DNA from: Setaria digitata
Lineage: Eukaryota > Nematoda > Chromadorea > Rhabditida > Setariidae
Direction: 5' to 3'
NCBI GenBank assembly: GCA_003640385.1
Contig: RCAB01000152.1
Location: forward strand, 62,001 to 126,000
Length of the DNA: 64,000 bases
Position 1 is the stretch's first letter, and every line of letters begins with the position of its first letter. The position numbers and the translations under genes are program-made. Below are positions 37,359-48,429 of this stretch, piece after piece. Under the pieces are notes generated by a model that worked only from the letters and a program-made list of their open reading frames with translations, made no database searches and had not been told where the DNA came from.

Positions 37359-40300
37359 CTATGTGGGACTTAAACGTCGAGGAGGTGCAGACACGCGTTT
37401 TGTATTTCTCATTAATAGAACTTCTTCCTGAAATAACTCAAAATTTGGAAGCATTGAAATGATGATGCGAAGAGTGTATCATGAAAAGTCTTTTAGTGAT
37501 TTTGTCTGCCGAAGAGGCACTAAGCATGAATTTTTGGAAACAGTGGACTTACTAATGCCATTACTCCTTAGAATCTCATATTTTTCATTGGTCAGAAAGA
37601 AAGGAAGCAGTGCCGTACAGTAAAAAAAAAGAATATACCTAATAAACTAATAATACCGTGAATAAGGCTGACAGGTTAATTATCTGTGATTATCTATCTT
37701 CCTTCTGACATATAAGTAGATTAATCCAAAACAGTTTACAAATGATATGGCAAAATGGAAATGTTTAATATAGCAACCTGGAAAGGACTTTGTTGAACTT
37801 TTGACATTTTACCACTTCCTTTTCCTACCATAGTTTTTGAATCTTCTCGAGTAAGAAAGACTGATTGATTCGAAGCCTAAAAGAGATTTAATCTTTTCCC
37901 ACTAAGAATATTTTGAGGAAAAAGAGACATCACCAGAGCACAAATGGTTCAGAAAAATGACCTCGGAATGAGATACATCCTGTCCATTTGATGCAACGTC
38001 GATACTTTCATCATCTACTTCTAATCCTTCTAATTCATGAGTGTTTGAAATCATCAGACTGTCTGGAATTATGCCAATGTCAATCTTAGTTTTAATCTGA
38101 TTTAAAAAAAAAAATTAAGTACCACGTCAATTTAAAAAATAAAGTTGCAAAAATCACGTAAACAGTTCCAAAGAAAAATTAAAGGAGATGAACTGCCTGA
38201 GCAGAGAAAAGATCAACGTACGCTGCGTTCACTACTGAGGAAATCTTCATGAGTAAGTTACAGCTTTGATGTCTTTATTTCATAAATTTACGAAAAATAA
38301 AATAAAAGCAAAAGTCTTACATGACGCAATGAAAAGGGTGGAAAATTAAAAATTATCCACTTTGTGAGCTTAATTCGGCAATAATTTCAAAACCAAACTT
38401 CCAATATGTCTTATTTTAAAGACTTTCAAAGTAATACTCAGATTAAGATTTGTATTGATATATCAAGACTATTATTCATTTAACAAGAGTATATAATCGA
38501 CCAAATAACGAATTTAAAGACCGAGATTAGAAACCTTTCGGCTCATAGAGTTCTACTGCTTGATATCCATATGAACGTTCTACAGGAAGTTTCTGAAAAA
38601 TATTGGCAGTCACAAGAATATGATCAAAGAATTTGTGGCAAACATAAAGTGCTAAAAGGTTCAATTACACAACTAACCGAAATCACTGAATTCCCATCAT
38701 AGATGAAACTTGAGTAAGAAGCGCTACCATACTGAAATTATTATGCGCATAATGAAACGGGAGAATTTTTTAAGTGTATTTATGATAGCTTAAAAGAATT
38801 TCAATGAGCGCAATTCTAGTTTTGCAGGTAAACAATGCATTATTTGAACAGCATACTACAAATAACCTGCATTCGCTTCCTTTTCATTGGAAATGTGCCA
38901 ACATCATAATCGAAGTGCACATTACTCTGCTGATCCTCTCGCTCTAATAATGAAGTAGAACTAGATGAACTTGGAAAAAGTTCGATATAACGACCTCCTA
39001 TAATAATTTCTTGATCAAACATGAAAAAATATGTGAAATATGTCGTTCATTTAAAAATGAATTCATTTTAAAATGATTTAAAAATAAACCTTGAAAAACC
39101 CAGCGAGAACTTGAGTGATCGACTTCAGACTTCATTCGTCTTGGCACCGCCAATAACCTAAAAATCATAATCAATTTTAGAATTGGTCATTAATAAATGA
39201 AGCCATCGAAAAGGTAGAGTGCTTTAACAGCTGATAACTTCATCTTCTTTCAGAGAAGACTCATAGTTCGGAAATATCACTATGAAATGTGTTGTTAATC
39301 AATAATCATGGGTCCTAATAACAATTAATATAAATGTAACGAATAACAAAAAATTCTACCTTCTTTCCCCACTTGATGCCAGTTTAAATACAGATGTAGT
39401 TGGATTCTGGAAAAGTAGACACTTCAAGAAATGTTAAAAATTTTGAACACTCTTAATAACATATGCAGTTTAGGAATAGAGTGTGGTATTCACTACCATC
39501 ACTGACAACAACAACAATACTGACCTTTGGACGTACCAACGGTGGTAATTCACGCGGCGGTACCTTTAATCGAGAATGGTACGGACAATTCATTTTAAGT
39601 CGCTGGCAACAAGCTTGCGACAATTTATATGGGCAATTTTGATTATAGACTAATTCGCAGAAATCATAGCCACATTTACATTGAAATTCCAATTCTCGAC
39701 GCCTTACTGCAAAAAGTCAATGTTTAAATTGCAGTCTAGGGTAAAAGAAAAGACAACGGCAATTCTATCCCCTTTTTAAATTCATTCGAATCTTTGTCTT
39801 AAATTTTGAGTAGGAAGGAATGCAATTTTAATCAGCTAAAACGATTGTACGATGGCAACAAACAAAGATAATAAACACACCGACATTCCTACGCCTTGCA
39901 AGATCCGCAGTAGAAGGAGCGATATCGTAGGGTGAAACCCAAGCTAATAACGAGCCTAAAACATCCAAATTAAAAAGAAGAATTAATGATATTAGATGAC
40001 GAAAAGTGATGAGGATATTAAAAGAATTGTACATGAAGGAAGCGAGCTCAAGCCAGCAAAAAGGTTAAAGGAAAGAAATTAACTCAAATAGCATGATGAA
40101 TTTCATAATTAACAATTCATTTCTTTCCAATGTAAAGAGAACAAGAGAAGTAAAGAATAACCTTCATCTGGCCATTGATCTGGTGGAAGATGATCAACAT
40201 CAATAATATCATCCCAGTAACATACTTTATACATGAAGTCCGGATTCTGGTAATCCACTTCAGCAATACTTGCCCGATAATAACGTAACTCATTCTGGCG

Positions 40301-43300
40301 CCTTTTTGGACGGTCCGTAAATGTCTCTTCTTGCTCAAAGTTTCGAAGCTGTAATCACACCACAAATAGAAATATCCCATAATTGCTACTTCTGCTCTAA
40401 GTATTAACTCAGCGCTTTAATAGAAAATGAAAGATATAGAATTAATGATATGCAACAGCTTATAATATTAATATCATAAGCTGTATTATTAATATTATAT
40501 TTAAAATAATCAAAAACTTACATACACGCAATCACCGACTTCATAGAGATAACCAGTACCCGGATCAATAACGTGACCTTCATCATTAAATTTTGCCGGA
40601 TAACGACCAAGTATACAGGAAATTTTAGCACGATTACTCGACATTTCACTTAAATAAACGTTGGCTAATCTTTCCTCAACTTCAGGTCGTCGCGGAAGTG
40701 GAGTCGAGCGTATCATACACATTTCCTGAATTATACAAAATAAATACAAGTGTATATCTGTACTAATTACTTCAACATTTATCCTTTCTAATGTTCCTTT
40801 TTTTGGAACAAATGAATAGATGAGTGTTCATAAGCCTCACTGAACGAATAACGAGAGACCAATTATTAGGTAGAAACAGTTAGCTTAAAATAACTAAATA
40901 ATGAATCAAGCTTATAAAATTTGATTATGAAGCCATTAGCTTAACGAACAGAAAATTAGCTTACTGTTGCACCGCTTATACCTTCCATACGGTTTTCTTC
41001 CACATAACCTAAATTTAATCAATAATGATAATAATAAATATGGTGACCGCTAAATACTTTCGAAATTAAATCCATGAGACATTTAAAAAAACACAAAATT
41101 CCATTTTCTCAAGGCGCTCCGCTTTATTTGATGATGGATCGAATAAAACATTCACGAGCATTAATGCTTACATAATTATCATTTTTTAAAAAGTATTCAA
41201 CTGCACTCATTATTTAAGCCAGCAGCGGAAGATAATAAAAATAGACGAAATATATAAAATACCACAAAAATACAGGAAATACATAAAATACCATAAACCT
41301 TCTGCTTCATTCACATTTTCGCTATATAAACCACTGCGTACCCACGGTGGGACGCTGTGATTTCGCCATGGTCTTCGACCAAACATAATCTAAATAAACA
41401 ACTAATCGTGGGGGAAACTTTCCATTCCATTTCTTTCTTATCCTTCACAAGGATTTAAAAACATTGATAAAACAATTAAATGATTACTTCAAATGGCGAT
41501 ATCCGCAGATCACCAAAACATTTCACCGGAGTCTGATTGTAATCAATGACCGCAAATGGAAGTGCTTCAACCCAACGTTCACGACCACCCAGTTCTTCTG
41601 CTGCACGTTTATACATATTGGCACACAGATTAGCATGATTCATCACCTGGATAATGGAAGATAAAATTTCAAAGACTATAAGATCATAAACACAGCTAAA
41701 GTACAGCCAAATTTTCAAAACTGATCGATAAGTCACTCATACTTTAAGTGAATGAAAAAAATATATCTCAAAAAATCTTTTCTCCTGATGGGAAAAGTAA
41801 TGTCATACAAATTACAGCACATACACCGTGACCAATATTTTTGATTCCGATTTTGAACAATTTCTCGATATCCGACATAACAAGTCCAATTACTTCATCG
41901 TTTGTGTAAGTACGGTAAGCCTCTGGAATTAGAATTCATTCCAGGCATTTAATTAATGCGATAAATACATTATCAGATCAGGACCAGAAGAAAAAAGGAA
42001 AAAAAATGAAAGACAAAATAATTATTGTAATTCTGCTTTTCCGGAGAACATGCTTACCTGGTGGAGCAAAAGCTCCGAAAATATCCATCAAATGTCGGAC
42101 AAGTAAGGAAGTGTCCGGCGCTTCAGCTAAAGCTCTTCCAAATACAAAATGAGAATAAAGATCTGTCACGATTAATGCCATGGTGTAACAACGATCTCCG
42201 TATTCCGAGCATTCCATTTCAACCATATCAATCTTAATAATTAAATGGATAAAGAATGGAATTACAGATAAACAAATCTGGTATGGCTGCAAGGAAGAAA
42301 CAGTGAAACTATTACAATAATGGAAAAAAAAAAAGCAAAAAATGCTCTGAAATCTTTCTAAAAATGGGAAAAAAGATATAATTTTCTAAAGTACAGTGAG
42401 TGAGCAAGCGATTATGACAAGGAAAGAAAACCGAGTATAAACATATGAAATAGATGCTGTTAACTTGAATATAGTGTACTGATAAATTCGGACACGTGAT
42501 AAGTGAAAATAATGCAATATGTATCAATAAAATTACCCCATCAACTGAAAAAAAAACTGACGAACCTGAACATACTGCATAGGTTTACTTCCAATACAGC
42601 GAGGTCTGCTAGGAAATTGTACTCGTGATCCTTTCAGTAGAATATCTTTCGTCGTAGCACGCTGCTTGGTTTTCAAACCCATGCCTACATATCTTTCCTC
42701 TAGGTATGTTAACATTTGCTTTTGGGTGCAATCTGGCATTGTCTCGTAACACCGCCGCCAAATCTAAAAAAAACAGAAGTTAAAATAAAACTGCGAGAAA
42801 AATTGAAATAAAATAATGAAAATAATAAATAACCACCAAAATAATACATCATCAACTTCGCTAATCCGTGGTACAATTTTTCCAGAATCACGCAATCGAA
42901 TACGCCAACCAGAGGACAAAAACTCATTCGGCTCTGACCAATATTCGCCGACAAGCAGCCCTCCTTTCATTCGTGCCTATAAAAAGTAAAATATAACGAT
43001 CCCCAACATCACCCAACTATTATTACCATAAGGGAACAAGTGAGAAAAAAAGTCAGTTGGTTTTTTTTTTTTTGAAATAGTCTTTCATTTCGTTTAGAAA
43101 AGCAGTGGTACTTTAATGGCTTCTCTTAGGACAACATTTTCAACATCATCGATTTTTAATTTCCTGGTCAGGATTTGGGCGAGTATGTCATATTCATTAT
43201 CCGGAATAGCCGCATTCAATAAATTTTGAGATAATCCTGCAAAAATTTTGCTGACATAATTGAATATAGAAAATTAACTCAAAGTCATAACTAATGAACT

Positions 43301-45659
43301 ATCTGTATGTACTATATAAGACTATCTAAGACTAAATTTGCATAAAGTTTCCAAATAGATTTTTGCGTAATTGCTAAGTGAATAAATACAGAGGGAGAAT
43401 AATCAACTAATAAAAAATGGCAAAAACATGTTTAAGATACTCTATACGAATTTATCGGACTAACATTCACGCCAGTATACAAAGTCATAATTATTTGATC
43501 GCAATATTTTTTCGACCTGTAGTACAAATTATAATAGTCATAGAAAGAAAACATTAAAAAAAAAACCTTTCTTTCTGGTTGCAAAATCTGAACTAGTACC
43601 AGGTAATGCGGAGTCACTCGACATATCTTCACCAGTGAAGCCCTGGACATCGGAATCTAAACCTGACATATTATAATCCACATCGTCATCTCCTGCTGCC
43701 ACCAAACGACTCAAACAATCCATTAGTGCGTTACGCAGCTGAAACATATGACCGATCTGATTTTCGTATTAAATATAAATTATACTAGCATGAATATTAC
43801 TAAGAAGCAAACCGAAAAAAGGAAATCTTTTCAAATCCAATTTTTCAAAACACATTCAACAATCATACTTCTCGATTTTTTTCTGTTGAGCAATAAGTAG
43901 ATGCAGAGGTTAAACTAAGGAACATTTCTGTAATAACTGAATAATTGACCAACTCTGATGACTGAAGGGAACCCAGTGTAATTTTTTTGCAGTAATTGCA
44001 GACAGGCACCAATTGGATGTTTGTCATTTTTAAATCGTGCGACAGCAGATTCTATAACTTGTTCACGTTGCTCACTGGTTAGCAAAAGTCTTATTGACGG
44101 CAGATGAACAATTACATAATCGAGATGGCCAAGAAACTCATCGTCCACGTCACAAGCTACCTAAACAGCAGTTCTTCGGACGAGAAACTTTCAGTACAAC
44201 AAGAATGTTTACTTTTCCGTAAAAAGCAGTTAAAATTTTTAAGTAAAGCCATTCTCAATTTATTTAAATGGCAAAACAAGGACTAAAATATATATCATGA
44301 GTTGAACGAACAGTATAATCATCCCCTTGAACCATTGCATCTAAAATCTGCCTATGTTCTTCAGCTGGTGGAACCACTTCGCCGCCAGTCATCAAAATAA
44401 TGAAATCCGAATAAATCGAGTCGGTAATCTGGTCTACCTGGAACATTTTTAATACCATTAGTTTCCCTCCAGAAGTAGAAAAAACTACAAATAAGAAATT
44501 CACGTCCTGAAATAGAAAGAGTGGTGGTAAAAGAATCAATCACTATTTCTCAAGTAATAAAATGAGGAAACTTACAGTAATTTTGGACACAGAGCTTCGT
44601 GTATCAGATGCTATTTCTGCAATAGAATAAAAAATTTAGGCGAATAAAAACCGTGATACCACGGAAAACAAAATCTAAATTTTATATAAAATCAATAAAA
44701 GAGGTTGTAAACCCGAATATTTCAAAACGTTTATCTTCTTCTTTAGAATCCCAAGCATTCGATATCTTGTTTCCGGGAAAAACTGAGGAAACTCAGTTAA
44801 CCCTTCTATTATTAAAACAATGTTCATTTACAATTTCTCCTTAAGAACACAGTTAAATAAATTAAAGTGGAGGGCATACTTGTTTTCGGGATAACCTGAT
44901 ACATAAAATGAGGTTGTGTAAAGCGTAAAGAAGCTGGTTCATTTGGGAAACGATCTTCTTCCCTATTGGCAGTTGGGCCGGAGGATGATTCCTACAAACA
45001 ATAATCAGCAACATGAAGGTAACATATAGATTTTATAGATCTACAGTATGAAGAAAGATAAAATGCACAAACGGATAAAAATCTTTAATACACGTAAAAC
45101 TTCCTAATCAACAACTAAGAGGATGTTGCACGATATTCAGTGCATTCGAAAACCGCATAACATAAACAAGGTAAGTGAATTTTAGAAATATAACTAAATT
45201 CAATTTGAATTCCGATGATAAAACAACCCGATTCAATATGAATAGTAGAACTAATGATATTTCAGCATATATTTAAGGGAAAGTAAAAATTACTGCTGTA
45301 GTTTGACTATCTTTGACTGTAGAAGGTTGGCTGGTAGAACTATCGCGTTCTTCAATGACGACGCTGGCACCAACAGCTGGTGGTATACATCCTGATTCTA
45401 ATACTTGCTCGTCTTCCTTCTCTTCTTCTTCTTCAGCTAATGATATCGAAGCTGGATCAAGTAGTGCCATAGTAGCTAAAAAAGGAAATATTAAAAATTC
45501 ATTACAGAACAACCTATACTTTTATGTAGAGAGTTTTGATGGCAACCGAAGCAGCTACAATGCAGTCATTTCCTAGTTCCATTAATATCCAAGTCTTTTT
45601 TTTTGCCAGCAAATATAAATTAGGACAATTCATTTGGTTCACACACCTAAAGCATCCAT
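37359..45659 (-). CDS. Domesticated retroelement-type integrase domain protein, about 1,048 residues
   Basis: Twenty-eight phase-consistent minus-strand exons run from ATG 45659 to TAG 37361-37359: starts at 45659, 45475, 44991, 44616, 44437, 44160, 43738, 43236, 42976, 42763, 42232, 41922, 41646, 41389, 41008, 40725, 40348, 39955, 39706, 39406, 39157, 38997, 38731, 38592, 38234 (17-base microexon, tentative), 38096, 37876, 37427. The N-terminus is acidic (LAEEEEEKEDEQ). Residues about 435-605 look like an integrase core: IDMVEMECSEYGDRCYTMAL, VTDLYSHFVFGRALAEAPDT, WVEALPFAVIDYNQTP, then SPFE joined to IMFGRRPW across an intron. Residues about 680-750 look like the SH3-like integrase end (YLYEVGDCVYLRN). 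A Cys cluster follows (about 780-840: CKCGYDFC, ACCQRLKMNCPYH). The first Asp is kept, the second is displaced (TND) and the catalytic Glu region reads VMNHANLCANMYKRAAEE, so it is probably inactive. Many introns argue for a host gene rather than a live element. Role unknown. Confidence 0.75.
40455..40484. repeat. Short inverted repeat (9-bp stem) in an intron
   Basis: ACAGCTTAT at 40455-40463 pairs with ATAAGCTGT at 40476-40484 around an AT-only loop that is itself partly self-complementary. It lies in the intron between integrase-like exons 40725-40522 and 40348-40162. Confidence 0.6.
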
Positions 45660-46338
45660 AATTTTGAGAACAAACTAACAAATTGATATATTATTCCAAC
45701 AGAAACTTCAATTAGAAAAACAAGACATTACACTTGAAAGCAAGCGTGAAGGCGACACGCCTCGAGAAAGTATTTCAATCAGAGAATACAATGATGACAT
45801 TAGCGCATTTGCCGGTGAAAGAACGCAGAGAGAGTTAGAACTTCACGAGGTGTCTTGGAATTTGAGTTATTTAAAAGAAGATTAAGGTCACATTAATAAG
45901 TGTCACCTTGAGAGGACCACAGTGGTAAGGAAACAACTAAATGTACCGAAATTTCAGAAACACTGCCGCCGAAATAAGCCAAAACTTCCTGCTTGGCGCG
46001 GGTTTGGACACACCTTGCTAAAAATTGCTTCTTTGCCTTTATTTTTTCGAAGGGCTGATTGAAGTCCCGGACGGCTAGTGATTTCCTTAGTTATATCCTT
46101 TCGAACATTCGAAGAGGTCCTCGCCAATGCAGTCATTTAGTCAGTCGTTACCTTTCTTCTACCAGTGCTAACAAATGTAAGTTTCACCCCGTGACGTGCG
46201 CGATCTCCGCTGAAATGACCTTCAACATTCAGGTTCTTACTACAAGATTTCCCATATTTCAGATAAATTGGAGCCAAGTACAAGTCAGGAACTATTCTAA
46301 GTACTGAGAGGTCAACCTTTCAATTTTCAGCCATTCAC
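45660..46338. other. Divergent intergenic region with one unassigned minus-strand frame
   Basis: Holds the 5' regions of the integrase-like gene (minus) and the DTD gene (plus). A minus-strand frame at 46136-46017 starts with ATG (MTALARTSSNVRKDITKEIT) and ends at an AAG/GTGTGT donor. Its phase does not fit the first integrase-like exon, so it is left unassigned; it could be an alternative first exon, a separate small gene, or chance. Confidence 0.45.
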
Positions 46339-47182
46339 ATGCGAGCTGTAATCCAACGTGTTACGAAAGCTGCAGTGTCCATCGATGGTCAACTAGTCAG
46401 TGCCGTTTAATTTTTTCTCTTTTCTGCTGTACTGTTCCGGTAAATTTTTAATTTTTCTGGCTTGTTATCATCATTTCAGGAGTCATCAATTGGTCAAGGA
46501 ATATGCGTTTTATTGGCTATAGGTGTTGAAGATACTGCTGATGACATAAAATATATGGTACGGAAATTGCTAGATATTCGAATATTTCCAAACGTTGAAA
46601 CAGGCAAACGATGGGATAAGAGTGTCAGGGACCTAGGACTTGAAATACTCTGTGTAAGCCAAGTAAGTTTCGTTCAGCATGTATTTGATGAAAAAGAATA
46701 TGCGTCTGACACAGAAGTTACTACATTAGAACTAAAGTTAAATTTAGAATCTGTTTTGCCACTTCCCAGTCACAGGAATCTCTTTTCAGTTCACGTTATA
46801 TGGCATATTAAAAGGGAACAAGCTGGACTTTCATCGATCGATGGCTCCCACAGAATCACAAAAATTCTATCAGAATTTCATAAATGAATTGAAGAGGTCA
46901 TATGTACCTGAACAGATAAAGGTTATTCTAAACCTATTTTGCTCATCTAGTTTTTTCTTTTTGATGCTGAACTACACTTTTGCAAAAACGAAGACTTTGA
47001 CAAACATTTGAAACAGAACGTGGGTGTTCAGGATGCATACGATTTATTCGTATTTTAAATTTTAAGCAAAAAACCGAGCATAAGCAGATTTATAGGATGG
47101 CCGTTTTGGTTCATTGATGAATGTGCAAATTGAAAACGACGGTCCTGTTACTGTTGTCCTAGATACCAAAATTAAAGAGTAA
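46339..47182 (+). CDS. dtd: D-aminoacyl-tRNA deacylase (DTD, D-Tyr-tRNA deacylase)
   Basis: Cytosolic homodimeric chiral proofreading enzyme that hydrolyses D-aminoacyl-tRNAs and so keeps D-amino acids out of protein. Four exons in phase: 46339-46395, 46480-46662, 46790-46921, 47096-47182 (TAA), 152 residues, the normal length. It begins MRAVIQRVTKAAVSIDGQ, continues GQGICVLLAIGVEDT and MVRKLLDIRIF, has the conserved ILCVSQFTLYG motif (split by intron 2 between Gln and Phe), then KGNKLDFHRSMAP, and ends with NDGPVTVVLDT, carrying the Gly-cisPro motif that inserts into the partner subunit and rejects L-substrates. A TTTTCAG acceptor lies 8 bases upstream of the ATG, fitting trans-splicing. Apparently intact. 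Confidence 0.95.
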
Positions 47183-48429
47183 TAATTTGACACCTTTATT
47201 ACTGATTTCTGATAAGTATTATCGTAGTATTTTAGTTATTTTTTGAATTTGTTTTGTTCGCAAATTTAAAACTTTCTAAAAAATCACTATCACGGGTTTC
47301 ATGATCCCACATTATCGCAAATTAGTTACTTTATTTTGCTGAACGTTCAGTCGTTTTTGTTGGTCCGCACAAAGGATATTTTCGTTGTGTCGCTATTTTC
47401 TTTCCCATTATCCTATATGAAGGACTTCTGGTTCTGTTTTTTTTTTTTCGTATTTTTCAGTGGAATTAACTCATGTACAAGTCTCAATTTCCATTGCTCC
47501 ATTTTCTTAAAATTAGTTCTGGAACATTTTTTATATGAGTATTTCGTGGTACTGAAATTTTATCTGTTGTAGGATTTGTATAACGATTTTTAAGAGAAAT
47601 GATTTTTAAAATCGTATTTGCAAAAAAGAAAAACTACAAAAAATTTTACCCGATTTACAACCACTACAAAAACGAAATGAAAATAATCATTGTCGAATGA
47701 AGGGATGGTTGGAACAGTAGTGATAATATTAATAGTGATGATATATTAAGAGATAAAAAGGTAACATTTATTACAGTGATGCTAACAAAGTTCTGTTTTG
47801 TTTTTTCAAAACATTTATGAAGCACTTAAAATTGGTAAGAAAATGAAAACTAATACAGCCAAGGGAAAACACCTGAAAATGGAACCAAATATAAAATGAA
47901 ACAATAAACAAAATTAAAGGGAGAAAGAGCACTTCATATTATAAAATTTAATAAGCGGATGGATTGTTTGCACTATGTGGCATTTCACTTCGAGATCAAC
48001 AACACATTTCAAAATAAAGTCGACAAAAATCATTGATAACATATTTAACATAAAAAAAAAGGAAAAAAATAGGAGGAATACACGAGATAACTTTAGCATT
48101 TTGTCAGGTTTTTTTTTTTTTTTGTCATATCTGGATAATGTGTAAATGATTTTCGTTTAACCCTGAGTTCTTGGCCAGTTTTCTCTTTTTTTCTTTTTTT
48201 TTTTTGATATTTTGTTTCTTATATCTAATAGCATACCATATAAGACATAGTCCAGAGCCAAATTTTCCGGTTCCCTACCCGTGACAGTGGACAGCTCTGA
48301 GGTTTATCGCGGTTATATGTTGTTCTGTGCTAAGAATAAGACATTTTGTTTTTCCCAGCTCTGAGCAATATGGGTCGTCGCAGTGCAACTGCTGTTCAAG
48401 GACTGCATAATTTTTCCTCTTCTGCTGAC
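47183..48429. other. Convergent intergenic region between DTD and the IRF2BP-like gene
   Basis: About 1.2 kb with several poly-T/poly-A runs (for example 48110-48123, 48188-48205). It should contain both 3' UTRs. No further exon with convincing splice sites seen. Confidence 0.6.

Noticed and set aside
46059..46307. Plus-strand frame just upstream of DTD
   Set aside because: It is out of frame with DTD and ends before its acceptor; DTD is complete from the ATG at 46339.
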